From NCBI RefSeq assembly GCF_029962835.1, contig NC_080590.1, positions 57,162,001 to 57,226,000 of the forward strand: a stretch of DNA of 64,000 nt, given 5' to 3'. Shown one piece after another: positions 46,940 to 57,703 of the stretch. The notes under the pieces were generated by a model. The model did not search any database, had not been told where the DNA came from, and saw nothing but the letters and a program-made list of their open reading frames with translations. The position numbers and the translations under genes are program-made. Source of the DNA: Magnolia sinica. Lineage: Eukaryota > Streptophyta > Magnoliopsida > Magnoliales > Magnoliaceae. Within the stretch, counting starts at the first letter, position 1. Each line of letters begins with the position of its first letter.

Positions 46940-47330
46940 TTTGGGATCCACCTTACTGTGGGGCCACCTGGATGCATTTATCTTAAATCCACTCCCAACA
47001 TTCGTTTTGTCAGCTCATTTCAGGATATTATCCAAAAAAAAAATGCAACAGATTCAAATCTCAGGTGGACCCACGACATGAAACAGTAGCGATTTCTGTG
47101 GTCCCTTCGGCTGGGTTTGTGTCACCTTAACAACACGTTGGATGGCAAATAAACATTCGATGGCTACTAAAAAGTTTTTAATGATCAGCATTCAATTACT
47201 ACTGTTTACTGAGGTGTGGTCCACTTGAGTTTCAAATCGGTTTATGTTTTAGCTACTGCCCGAAAATGAACTAGGAGAAACGGACGAACGGAATGATACA
47301 GGACATATACATAACTTAAGCCCGGCAGCA
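46940..47330. mobile_element. Common-family MITE copy, degenerate
   Basis: GTGGGGCCACCTGGATGCATTT arm, TCAGCTCATTTCAGG, CTCAGGTGGACCCACGACATG, ACACGTTGGATGGCAAATAAACAT, GTGTGGTCCACTTGAGTTTC, then a GACGAACGGAATGATAC right arm. The 109-codon ORF at 46760-47089 overlaps it and is probably chance. Confidence 0.5.
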
Positions 47331-48394
47331 AGGGATTCACTGAAGGCGCATCCCGATATTCAAAGGATACTTTCAACACTGCGTCGTTTGACGCATTAGT
47401 CAGCTAATAACCGCGTAAGCTAACCATGACATCAACGGCTGATTTCGACGCGATCCCGTCACGTCTCACTTCTATCTTTAATACACTGTATATCAGCACG
47501 GCCTCTTGTTAGCCAAAGCGGATTGCGTGCTAGCGTTGCTTGGAAGGAATCGGTCCAGGCGGGGGCTTCATGGACCCACCGTGATGTATGGGTTTTATAA
47601 CCCAAAACTAACAATGATCGAATAAGGAAATAGAACAAAATCATATCACTATCAAGTCATAAATTGAAAGGCTGTGATCATCTGATCAGGATGATATCAC
47701 GCCCAGGGACAATTCACAGTGGACGCTTCCTATCCAATGGCCCACTGTGATCATAGGTGTCCCACTTGGGTCCTATATGGGGGAAACGGATTAGCTACTC
47801 CCCCTGCCACCGGTCCTGTGGCTAGTGATCGGTGCTCTTTGGGCCCACTATGCTGTGTTTGGTTCATCCATTCTGTTAATCCATTCTCACATATCATTTT
47901 AGGGCTTGATCTAAAAAATGAGAGGGATACAAATCTCAGGTTGCACCACAAGAAACAATAGTGATTGAATGTCCATCATTAAAATCCTCCTAAGGTGTAC
48001 GTCTATGATACGAACAGCTGCCTTCCATGCCATCCGGTGTTGTTGCGCGTCTATTTTTAAACCGTTTCTGATTGCATACTACCTCCGCCCTTTATCCCCA
48101 AACGGACAATTATATGGGAGGGAGGGCCCATCGTGATTTATCTGTTTATCAATGTCATTCGTTCCTTTTCTCATGTCATTTTAAGTCATAAGCACACAAA
48201 TTAAGTATATCCAATGCCCAAGTGGACCATACCAAATAATAATGCAAGAGTAATATGTGGTTGGGTCCTAGCGAGTGTGCCTGAGTGTACCTCATTTTTA
48301 TGTACATGACCTAAATTGAAAGGGGGAGGGGGGTAGGACATCTCCGTACAGCCTCTCCTTAGCTTCAACCAAAGTACATGGATTAGGTCCTAGC

Positions 48395-48850
48395 CACCAT
48401 GATGTAAGGGTTTTATCCACTATGTTTATTGTTTTTCTCATATCATTTTAAGATATGATTCAAAAAACATGAGGCAGGTGCTGGGCTTAAGTGGACCACA
48501 AAGTGGGGATTAAAGGTCCACCATTAAAAACTTATTAGGAGTTGGGGAAGTCTCGAATCAAGATGATATTTGTGTTTTCAGTTCATCGGGTCTACATGAC
48601 CATATGAATAGGTTGAATGATAAAATAAAAATAAATAATAAATAAATAATCAAGGTGGCCCTCCCAGAAAGGTTTCAACGGTGGTTGTCATTACCACTAT
48701 AGCTTCCTTTGGTGTGGTCCACTGGAGCTATGGACCTGCTCATTTTTAGAATCACACTTTAAAATGATGTGAGCAAAGCGATGAACGATGTGGATAAAAC
48801 ACTTACATCATGGTGGGCCCCACAGAGCCTTACCCAGACAGAATAGCGTC
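48395..48850. mobile_element. Common-family MITE copy
   Basis: CACCATGATGTAAGGGTTTTATCCAC left arm and GATGAACGATGTGGATAAAACACTTACATCATGGTGGGCCCC right arm. Core AAGATGATATTTGTGTTTTC and GGTGTGGTCCACTGGAGC. A short AAATAAAT run sits inside (about 48620-48650). Confidence 0.65.
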
Positions 48851-49869
48851 GGTCAGGGATGGACGCATTCCGTGTCTACTGTTGGGGATGCGGTGGGGCC
48901 GAACGTGAGGTTTGTGAGAAATCCATTTCGTTTATCCGTTTTGTGAGCTCATTTTAGCATACATGAACAAAAATGAGTGGATCCTGTACTTAAGTGAGCC
49001 GAAACTGTGAGAATTGAACTTCCTACAGTTGGCCTTTTCTTATGGGAAGCGGACTGGCTGGTGTACCAGACACCACCAACCTGGCTTGTGTGCGTACATG
49101 TCATGCGAAGACAAGCCCTAACACCCCTAGACCCCCTAGTTGTACGAACAGTTCAAGTCAAATCAAAGTTACGTGGGCCCCACAATGATGTATTTATTAT
49201 ATCAACACCGTTCATACATTACTTGGAAATATCATTCTAGGTATGTACTCTAAAATGAGTCATATACAAAACACAGGTGGCCACACCACAAATATCAATG
49301 AAACAATGATTCTCATCCTTAAAACATTCCTAGGGCCATTATGATATTTATTTACCATCCAATTTTGTCATAAATTCACACGGACCTGGAAGATGAGTAA
49401 AAACAAATATCAGATTGGTCTAAAACTTTTTTAACTCCAACAGGTTTCAATGGTAGACACTCAATCCAAAGCAGTGTGGTCCACTTGATCTTTTGATGTC
49501 TTATTCTTCGGTTCAATAGCTACAAAGAGCTCGCCAAATGTACGGACAGTTAGGATATTACACATACGTCATGATTGGACCCACAGAACTTGGTGACGTC
49601 AATACACCAGCCACATCGGTGGTGTCTGGTACACCAGTCAATCCGCCTTCTTACCTTCAACGAAGCAGCACATTTTCAAAAGACAGAAGCTTTCGAGGAA
49701 AATCCACAGCTGTTTCTCGAAGTCTAGACCACACATTCAAGCATTCGAGTTGCCGGACAGGCACCCACACTCAAAGTTTTCGTTGTCCTAGATTGTAACT
49801 CGGTGGAAAATTGTTAGGTGGGATAAACAATCACACACAACCAACGTTTCCGCTGTGGTAGATCACTAA

Positions 49870-50999
49870 GGTGGTGTTTGGGGGAGAAAAATCACCTGTA
49901 AGTAACTTACAACCTGTAAGTCACTTATAGGCAAATCTACTAAAAAACTGCAGGGGGATGGGGGTGGGAAGTCACTTACAGGCTCAACGGTCAGATTTTT
50001 AAAAAGAGGGGAAGAGGGAAAAACGCACCAACCCACCAAATCTCTCTCCGTCTCTGCAATCTCTCGCTGCAGTTACTGCCTTCCGTCTCTTCTCCTCCTA
50101 AAACGGTAGGGTTTCATCTACCCTTTTTTTCTCCTTTGAAAACGGGAGTGGTTTGACGTTACTCTATAAGGCACGCTGGCATCCAAACAGTCACTTATAC
50201 GCACCTGCGTATTTTTTCACACGTGTCATGGGCCTCTAATCCGAACGGACCATGTGATGCAGCATCCCATGAAACCGTCAGGGACTGTGGCCTGTGGTTG
50301 GTGATCCTATAGATCGTTTATCTGGTTGGTCTCACTGTGGCCTGTGGTTGGTGATCCTGTGATGTACTCGCAGTGTTGGTGAATCTCTTAGATTGTACAG
50401 TTAGAATGCAAGTAATTTAACGATCTACATCAGTGTTTGTGAATCTCTTAGATCCTGAGCATCAAACTCCTCATTAGAGAATGAGAAAAACTTTGATGAT
50501 AGAGTGGGATTGATGATGCGCTGGCCCTTGGAAATTACATCAGATTGCATAGTTGGAATGCAAGTAATTTAATTACTAGATTTTCTATTAATGTTTTTAA
50601 GTTTAGTCTTAATGCTTAAATTGAGTTATTACTCCATATTATAGATTTTTTGAATTCGTGGGCCCACTTTTATAGCCCACTTGATGATTGTTTTAGCTTA
50701 ATAATTATCTCAAATATTCATCTTGATAGGCTTAACAAAATAACATATTTGATCCCATGTTTTTTTATATGATTATAATATTTTGGACCGATTCCCCAAT
50801 CTAAGATATGCTCGATGTGAATATACAGCTTTTTACCTGTAAGTAACTTACAGGTTATCCAAACAGAAAAAGTAACTTACCTGTAAGTGACTTACGACTT
50901 ACATCCAAACAGGTTACCTGTAAGTAACTTTCACCTGTAAGTCACTTACAGGTAAGTCACTTACAACTTAAAAGAACTTACAGGCATCCAAACAGGCCC
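49870..50999. mobile_element. PIF/Harbinger-like MITE inserted upstream of HMA copy 2
   Basis: 1130 bp starting GGTGGTGTTTGGGGG and ending CATCCAAACAGGCCC. Flanked by TAA (49867-49869 and 51000-51002). Copy 1 has the uninterrupted site CACTAAAGAACG at 13170. Subterminal words of the CCTGTAAGTAACTTACAGG type are abundant at both ends. Inside, a 70-base stretch (ACACGTGTCATGGGCCTCTAATCCGAACGG...CCATGAAACCGTCAGG, 50218-50285) also occurs at 35389-35455, so it may be captured sequence. Confidence 0.85.
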
Positions 51000-51002
51000 T
51001 AA

Positions 51003-51017
51003 AGAACGATAAAGAAG
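51003..51017 (+). other. Inferred first mini-exon of HMA copy 2 (start codon lost)
   Basis: ATA-AAG-AAG immediately precedes the donor GTATCT at 51018, and the next exon starts CAAAAGATTGTG at 51113. The codon corresponding to the probable ancestral ATG reads AAG. In copy 1 it reads GTG. Confidence 0.45.
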
Positions 51018-51124
51018 GTATCTTATATTAGCTGGTGATTTCTTGAAGTGGGTCATATGAATTTATATTTGATTTCCATTGTAATAACTTCTTTTTTTTT
51101 TTCTGTTTACAGCAAAAGATTGTG

Positions 51125-52008
51125 ATGAAAGTCCAGATGAACGACAATCTGAAGAGCCGGACCAAGGCCCTGAAAATTGCAGTCAGCATACCAGGTAACT
51201 TCACCAGCATTTAGCTCAGATGTAATGCGAAGATTGCAGTTCTAACTAATTCAACGGGGGATTAAAATGTCATCAAAATCAAGTGTCAGTTGAGCAAACT
51301 GAATCTCCATTGAGTCGATGAAGGCAGATTTGGGGACGGATGTGATGTGCTTGACCCCAATTCCAATTGCAATTCGATTTGAGATTCGTCCCAAATGGGT
51401 GCCGAAATGGAATCTAACCAGACAATATATTCATTTAAATGTTAAACTAGAGTACCTATGTCTTCTTGGTACCTTGAAGTTCTGAACCGAACTGAAGATA
51501 TGCCATCAACCAGAGAGCCTGATGGACTAGCAGTCTTTGTAATTTCTGATTTGGGTTTTTAGTCGTCATTTTGATCGTGTTGCTTGCAGGTACTATATCT
51601 ACTGCGTTGGAGGGCAGACATAAGGACCAACTTGTTGTGGTCGGTGAGGGAGTTGATGCGGTCGAGTTGATAAGTCTGCTTAGAAAGAAGATGGGATACA
51701 CAGATCTCATTAGCATCGAAGACGTCCATGAGAATATAGAGATGAAGGACGAAGAAGGCAGGGGCGAGAAGAAAGACAAAGGAGGTGGTGGCTGCGAGAA
51801 GAAGGACAAGCCAGACGATAGTGAGAAGAAGGACAAAGAAGGCGGCGGCAGATCTGGCGAGAAGAATGACAAGGCGAGCGGAGAACTGAGAAAGATGGGG
51901 GCGAACAAAGTGTACGGTAGCTGGTTCATGTATGGGCCTGATACATGTGCGGAGGCTGTCCCAGACAAACCAAAACAAGAAGAATGGCTGCTGACGGTGG
52001 CCCATTAA
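51125..52008 (+). CDS. HMA-domain small protein, copy 2 (two coding exons)
   Basis: Exons 51125-51194 and 51590-52008 join at GT-AG borders (CAG|gtaact, ttgcttgcag|GT) to give about 162 residues. The domain layout equals copy 1: MKVQMNDNLKSRTKALKIA, ALEGRHKDQLVVVGEGVDA, LLRKKMGYTDLISI, then a Lys/Gly/Asp tail with EKKDK repeats and the end WLLTVAH. CxxC metal ligands and a CaaX box are absent. About 30 of 139 exon-2 residues differ from copy 1. The TATA box seen in copy 1 is deleted, and a 1.1-kb MITE separates promoter and first exon, so expression is doubtful although the frame is open. The intron lacks the (TA)n of copy 1 and has about 100 bases more unique sequence. Confidence 0.65.
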
Positions 52009-52322
52009 GAAGGAGAAAAACTTCCACTGGGCTCGCCTTCATTGTGTCCGTATGCCATTCAATATAGCAGCTGGAGCAGGGACGATGACAATCCATCTCT
52101 GCGAGTGGGCCTACAGGTTCTCTCCATCTCTTGTGGTGGTTTGGTTTTAGCTTGGATGTGGTGGGAAGTAGTGGGACATTGATTTCCGTTTACGAGCCTT
52201 TTTATTTATTTATTTATTTATTGAGACTGCCATGTAAGGATATGGATAAAGCTGATATTTGTGTTTTCGCTTCATCCATTTGGTGTGACCTGTTCAACAG
52301 ATCGGATGGTAAATGAACATTA

Positions 52323-52913
52323 GGGGTCGTTTGGAACCGTGGATTTGGGGGGATTTCAAGTCGCCTGGTTGTTTGGCAGCGTAAAGTAACCATGGGTTTG
52401 AAATTCCCTCAAAATAGGGGGTTTGAAATCCACTGTGAGAGTTTAGATTACACCTAAAATCCATTCAATAGTTGCATGTGTAACATGTGTGTTACCATAC
52501 TATTGTTCTATTGGGCACGTGGCTCACTAATGATATCTAAAAACAATTAGATTATCAATTGCATCACTATAACTAATTTAATATGATGATCAACACCATC
52601 CAAACATCGTCCATGCAAATCAACGGCTAAAAATTGTTGGTTAGTCACTTGGACATGATTTTGTGCTTGTGGCCCATCCTAGACTTGGAATTTCATCATT
52701 TTCGGGCAAAGCATATATTTCAGCGGGCTTATTACAACCATTGTGTTAAACATTACCTACATAGTTAATTAGATATATTAAAATTGATTTAGTAATTAAA
52801 TTCAAACCCCCATAGATATACCATGTATAACTACTTTTGGATTAAAGTTGATTCCCATTCCATGGTGCCAAACACAATAGGAGGATTTCAAATCCATGCT
52901 TCCAAACAGGCCC
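52323..52913. mobile_element. PIF/Harbinger-like MITE downstream of HMA copy 2
   Basis: 591 bp from GGGGTCGTTTGGAACCGTGG to CCATGCTTCCAAACAGGCCC. Flanked by TTA (52320-52322 and 52914-52916). The empty site with one TTA is at 14464-14466 in copy 1. Inverted ends share TGGATTTG inside (CCGTGGATTTG; AAATCCATGC). Non-coding. Confidence 0.85.
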
Positions 52914-53661
52914 TTATATTGGGAAGTAGGAAGTTTTTAATAGTTGTTCAATCACCACTGTTTCCTGTGGTGGGGTCCACCTGAGATTTGAATCTGACTC
53001 ATTTTTTGGTCTCACGACTGAGAATGTTATGCCCCTGGTGGGTTCGCATGCTTTTGTAAGAATAGACTCGCCATTGCGTGATGGACCTTACCATGGATGG
53101 TGGTTATTCTAGTTCCAGTTTCTACAGTCGTCTTCTGGACCCACCATGGATAGAAAGCAGGGTATACTTTGTTTCTGTTTGTTCAAATGGGTTCACTGTT
53201 GATCCGATGGACCGCAGGGATGCACTATTCTATATATCATCATCCGTAGGACCATCGTGGCCCTTGGATTTTTGTACGCAAATAGTCTATTAACGAAAGA
53301 AGGGCACTTGTTTGATACTCTAGAAGGGTGTAATGGTTGATATCCAGGCACTCGAAATTTGCAATTGTGGCATATATCAGCTCAAATTAAGCCACTCAGA
53401 TTGTAAATAGGAAATCATCATACGAAATATAAGTGCCTTTGGCTAATGGGAATTTGTTTGTTGAAAATTGGAATTTGTTTATTGAATTTGGAACGTTGAT
53501 GTTTTTGGGCCATTTTATAAATCCATTAAATATTTGTAGATACACCACCTCGAAAAACTGTGTACGTGGAATTAAATGAGAGGAGGGAGGAGCAGCTGAC
53601 ATCGAGTGTAGCATATATTTGTGGGAAGGCCAGGTAAGAGTCCGTCCACCAGGCGCAGTGC

Positions 53662-54042
53662 GTGGAAGGATTGCATGGCTCAGCAGGGAAGGATTTCATC
53701 TCTGGGGAGGCTGTAATGCGACTTATGACACTAGTGGCATTTTCTTCAAAGGCAGATGATAGACGCAACGGAGAGAGTCTGGCCACAGCCCAAGAAGACA
53801 CAGAGATAGCAGCGTGGGAAGGCTGCCTTTCAGGCGTGCAACTTATGTTTGTGGAAAGGCCTCATAGTCTTGAACCCCGGCAACAAGCTGGCAGATGTCC
53901 AGTCAGGTTGCTATTTGAGGAGACTGGGACCCAAATTGTGATTGCACAGGAGAAAAAGAGTGTTCGGCACAATGCTGTAGTTGCTCATCAATGGACCGAA
54001 CGAGTATTAAGTACTCCTCGTGTGTTCAAACATGTAGGCTAG
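53662..54042 (+). CDS. Unidentified ORF, copy 2
   Basis: 126 codons, homologous to 15203-15580 (shared DDRRNGE, EIAAWEGCLSGV, LEPRQQAGRCPVRLLFEETG, VVAHQWTERVLST). It differs by the GTQIVIAQEKK stretch, where the frame is shifted relative to copy 1 and then restored. No known domain. The same reading in both copies is suggestive but not evidence of function. Confidence 0.25.
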   Translation: MEGLHGSAGKDFISGEAVMRLMTLVAFSSKADDRRNGESLATAQEDTEIAAWEGCLSGVQLMFVERPHSLEPRQQAGRCPVRLLFEETGTQIVIAQEKKSVRHNAVVAHQWTERVLSTPRVFKHVG

Positions 54043-55062
54043 CTTTGGCCATGAAGGTGAAATTTGCTTAGGGAAAGACGTTGAAAGCCAAACGTTTCAG
54101 CAATTTCCTTGACAGACAATAGTCAATGTCCCTAAAATGCCATCAGTATTTTCTCTCCACCATGAAAATTTATATTCACGTACCAATAGCATAACCATTG
54201 ACATAGAAAGAAACACGTTTGACATACCCATAAACACAAACACTGCTTCTCGTTCCAAAGCAATTTTCACATATAACCCATACAGTAAATACGTATGAAA
54301 AGGAAAACCACATATAATGTAAAAGCTACCATGTCCAAATACACATATGCAACATAGTACATGTCTAAAGCCAACTTTTCAACCATGCTGATAAAAAAAC
54401 TCATGTTTTGCAATACCCATAGCCATGCCCAAATAACAACCATATTAAGCAAAGCCCATAGTCATATATAAAACCCATTTCCAGCTACGTTTATATATAG
54501 ACAAACACACTTCTCATGGAAACAGACTCTTGTCCAAGAAATTCCATGCTAAAAATATACCCAGTAGACATTAATAGCCAAGCCTCTCACCCAAGGCAAA
54601 TGCTACCCTTTAGCTCCACATTCTTGGTGAGGTCACTACACGCCCTTCAGCTCTACATCCTTGACGAAGTCATCACATTCGGTCACACATTTTATTCTTT
54701 TCATGTTCAACACCTTGCTCATCTCCTCAAATCTCAGACTAGAGCCACAGTGCAATAGATCTATAGCATGAACACAAACAATAGATTTTTAGGAGATACA
54801 ACGATAGATCCATAACAAATACAACAATAGATCGATAATTGTAACAACAACATATTCATGACAGATGCACTAGCGGATATATATGAGAACCTACACATTT
54901 ACATTTGATTTTTGGCCCATCCATCTAGATGGTGAGAGCACTTAATGCACAATTTGTACGTTTCCAGTATGGTATGTAATTGCTTCTATGCACTTCCAGG
55001 CCCAAGCGTGTCTGGGCCTGGTTCATGAGTGTAAGACCCAAGTGCAAGCCCAGCCTGCCCAG
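54043..55062. other. Non-coding end of duplication copy 2
   Basis: Matches 15590-16632 with small deletions. No recognisable gene. Confidence 0.6.
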
Positions 55063-55984
55063 CTTATGACCTCGATATGGTAGGGACAAAGGGGCCAAGC
55101 TGGCCAATAGGCTTTTGGTCCTTGCCTATTTTGGCTACGGCATGGGCTGAAATATTGTGCCTAAGAGCCCACGTCCTTGACATATTCCTCCAAACAAAAA
55201 AGTTAAAATTTTCTACATTTGTGATTTTTCGTACATATTCCATCCATGATGAGGTCCACAACATAGACGTGCCCAATTGATGCATCACCCATCCAAAGTT
55301 GCAGTACAGAAATGGCTCTGCTATATTGGGGTTCCAACGGCTCGATGTAGTGAGCCCTATTATTATAAGCCATGTTAAAAAATGACATTTATTAAACGCT
55401 CCTAGCCATGTAAGAAGTTATAACTGTTAAAAATTTTGGTTTCCGGCATCACATTAGCTTGGGTCATGCCTTGGGCAACCTGTAAGGGAGTAGCCCCAAT
55501 GTTATACACTAAAAAAGAAAAAGATTTTCCAGTCTATTTGAAGGCAATGACCATATGGCTAGGATCATTGAATCTGTGCATACTTCCATAAATCATTAAT
55601 CCACATTGGGGAAAGTACATGGACGTTGCCAATTGAAACATAATCCTGCCAAATGTGTTATCCCAAAGATGGCTATACCATCTTCCAGCACTCTTGAGTT
55701 ATCACCCTCTTAAACAAATATATCAATGAAGAGAAAGCATAAATAAAAAAGACTCTCCCTGTTAAAAAATATCAATGGTGAGAAAGCATATAAATAAATA
55801 AAAGTCAGATTTTATTTTATTTTTTCCAATCCATAACAAACCCAATCTATGCTTTTTCTATATATTCACCGCCTTCTAAATTATTGTGTTTTTTAGATAA
55901 AAATAAATTTCAAAAATAAAAGTTATTTTTAGAAAGTAAATAAATATATTAATTATTTAAACTTTCCATAAATAGTGTGTATAG
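55063..55984. other. Unassigned spacer
   Basis: No repeat shared with the rest of the window was recognised, and no ORF has a domain. AT-rich from about 55700. Confidence 0.45.
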
Positions 55985-56075
55985 CTAGTCGGTAAGAGAA
56001 AGGGGTTTTTGCTTATGCAACCAGGGTTCAAATCTCCTCGAGCACAGTGCGAAGCACCGTTCACGCATGTGGCGA
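55985..56075 (+). mobile_element. tRNA-derived SINE head (candidate)
   Basis: TATAGCTAGTCGGTAAGAG resembles a Pol III A box, and CAGGGTTCAAATCTCC, 37 bases further on, a B box. The spacing matches tRNA genes. The region does not fold into an intact tRNA by eye (no CCA-end acceptor pairing), so a decayed SINE is more likely. Confidence 0.45.
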
Positions 56076-56077
56076 GG

Positions 56078-56340
56078 GCTGTATGGCTGCTTGGGCGCTT
56101 TTTGGCGCTATATTAGGCGCACTTAGCACTTCGCATCATCTCAAGGAGTAAAAAGATAGTCTTTTTGACACATGGTTCAAAATTTTTTGGCCATGGTACA
56201 ACTGTAGGGCTGTAGGGCTGCTTGGGCTCTTTTTGGCGCTTTATTAGGCGCACTTAGCACTTCACACATTCGCATCGTCGCAAGGAGCAAAAAGATAGTC
56301 TTTTTGGCACATGGTTCAAACTTTTTTAGCCATGTACAAT
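56078..56340 (+). repeat. Tandem duplication (~130-bp unit, two copies)
   Basis: Both units contain GGCTGCTTGGGC, TTTTTGGCGCT, ATTAGGCGCACTTAGCACTTC, AAAAAGATAGTCTTTTTG, CACATGGTTCAAA and TTTTT(T/A)G(G/C)CCATG. Units start near 56088 and 56215. They follow directly on the SINE-like head. Confidence 0.85.
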
Positions 56341-56397
56341 TGGAATTGAACGAGGGTTTATCCTGATGATTTTATGACCTTTGTTGATTAAGAGTAA

Positions 56398-56744
56398 TTG
56401 TGACATGATTGTACATGTGGCACTTATGCCATGTGTCGCTTATATGGATTCAATTTTTCCTGTTGGATAATTGCTCCTGTCTGAATAGGTACAGAAATAA
56501 CTGCCATATGACATAGAGTCATGTCCTTTCATGAAAATGCAATTATTTGCTATGAATGGGTATGGAATCTTGAAGAGGCTCTTTAGCACTTCTTTAGGAA
56601 GAAATCCATAACCTTCCAGTTGATATAAATCCTGGATACTATAATCCAGAAGGATGGACTCTTAATTCTTAACATTATATCATCTTCTGTGCAAGTACTC
56701 TCGATTTAATCTCTTACTGAGTTTTTTCTGAACGTATTAAGGCA
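56398..56744 (+). repeat. Copia 3 probable 5' LTR
   Basis: Ends just before the primer-binding site. A TATA-like GATATAAATCC lies at 56619. The left edge is a guess (TGTGACATGATTG) because no second LTR is available. Confidence 0.4.
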
Positions 56745-57014
56745 TATTAGTGTCAAAACTAGAGATCTATTCAACACTTAAATGTGTAAATTTTCGTTTT
56801 AAAAATTGGATTGAGAGTTCATTGTATCCTGAAGATAATTTGCAGATTTCCTTCATTTGCACTTGCTAGAATTTTCAGAAAAAGGGGAGAAAATCTGTCT
56901 TGAGAAATCAACTATTCAAGTCGAGCCTTGAACCCGATAGATCTGATCATTTTCTTCTATCCTCCGTTGTGTATTGGATTTCTAGCATTCAAAACAGATT
57001 TAACTCTGATTATA

Positions 57015-57703
57015 ATGGAGGCAATTCATTCCATTCAAGTTATGAACCAAGACTTTGTACGGCTGGATCGTTTTGACGGTCAATTCTTCTCAAGATGGCA
57101 GCAGAAGATGCTTTTCTTTTTTACAACTCTGAAGTTATCTTACATCCTAGATGATGATCTGTCTTCTCTGACTGAGCCAAAAGACAATGACTCAGAACAG
57201 GTGAAGGCAGAACGGAAGAAAAGGAAGGAAGATGATTTTTTATGCAAAGGTCATATCTTAAACGCCCTCTCTAATTCCATCTATAACTCATACCGTAAAA
57301 TATCCTCTGCTAAAGATCTGTGGACAAAATTAGATGAAAAAATAAAACTAAATAGATCAGTACTCAGAAATTTCTGATCGACAATTATGTCCAATTCAAG
57401 TTTAAAAATGATCAGCCAATTCTCTCCCAAGTAACCGAAATACAGAACTTGGTTGATGAATTGAAGATTGGTGGTATAGATCTTCCTGAAGAACTCCTAG
57501 TCAGTGTAGTAAGTGTAAAATTATCCTCATCATGGTTTGATTATAAAAAAAAACTGAAACATGATGAGAGGAAGTACAATCTTGAAGGGCTTCAACGACA
57601 TCTTTGTATAGAAGAAGAGTTCAGAAACCGAGACAAGAAAGAAAATGCTTCGGAAAATCATTCCAAAGCAAATATAGTAGAAGATGACAAGTCAAAAATT
57701 TAG
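57015..57703 (+). pseudogene. Copia 3 Gag
   Basis: From the ATG at 57015 (MEAIHSIQVMNQDFVRLD) the frame reads FDGQFFSRWQQKMLFFF and ILNALSNSIYNSYRK, a UBN2-type Gag. Near 57358 the frame shifts by one; the second part runs NLVDELKIGGIDLPEEL and FDYKKKLKHDERK to a stop at about 57701. The zinc knuckle CHFCNKLGHYIKEC follows at 57768-57809. Confidence 0.8.

Larger units (their letters stand above)
47376..55062 (+). repeat. Segmental duplication, copy 2
   Basis: Collinear with 5380-16632. It lacks the Copia element, one family-A MITE and two of the three 156-bp units of copy 1. It carries two PIF-like MITEs (49870-50999 and 52323-52913) not in copy 1. After removing insertions the two copies are each about 6 kb. 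Homology fades past about 55062. Confidence 0.85.

Noticed and set aside
46760-47089. 109-codon ORF with protein-like composition
   Set aside because: Its second half overlaps a common MITE copy; no domain; start not supported.
55985-56060. Functional tRNA gene
   Set aside because: A and B boxes are present, but acceptor-stem pairing and a clean cloverleaf are not seen; a SINE head is more likely.
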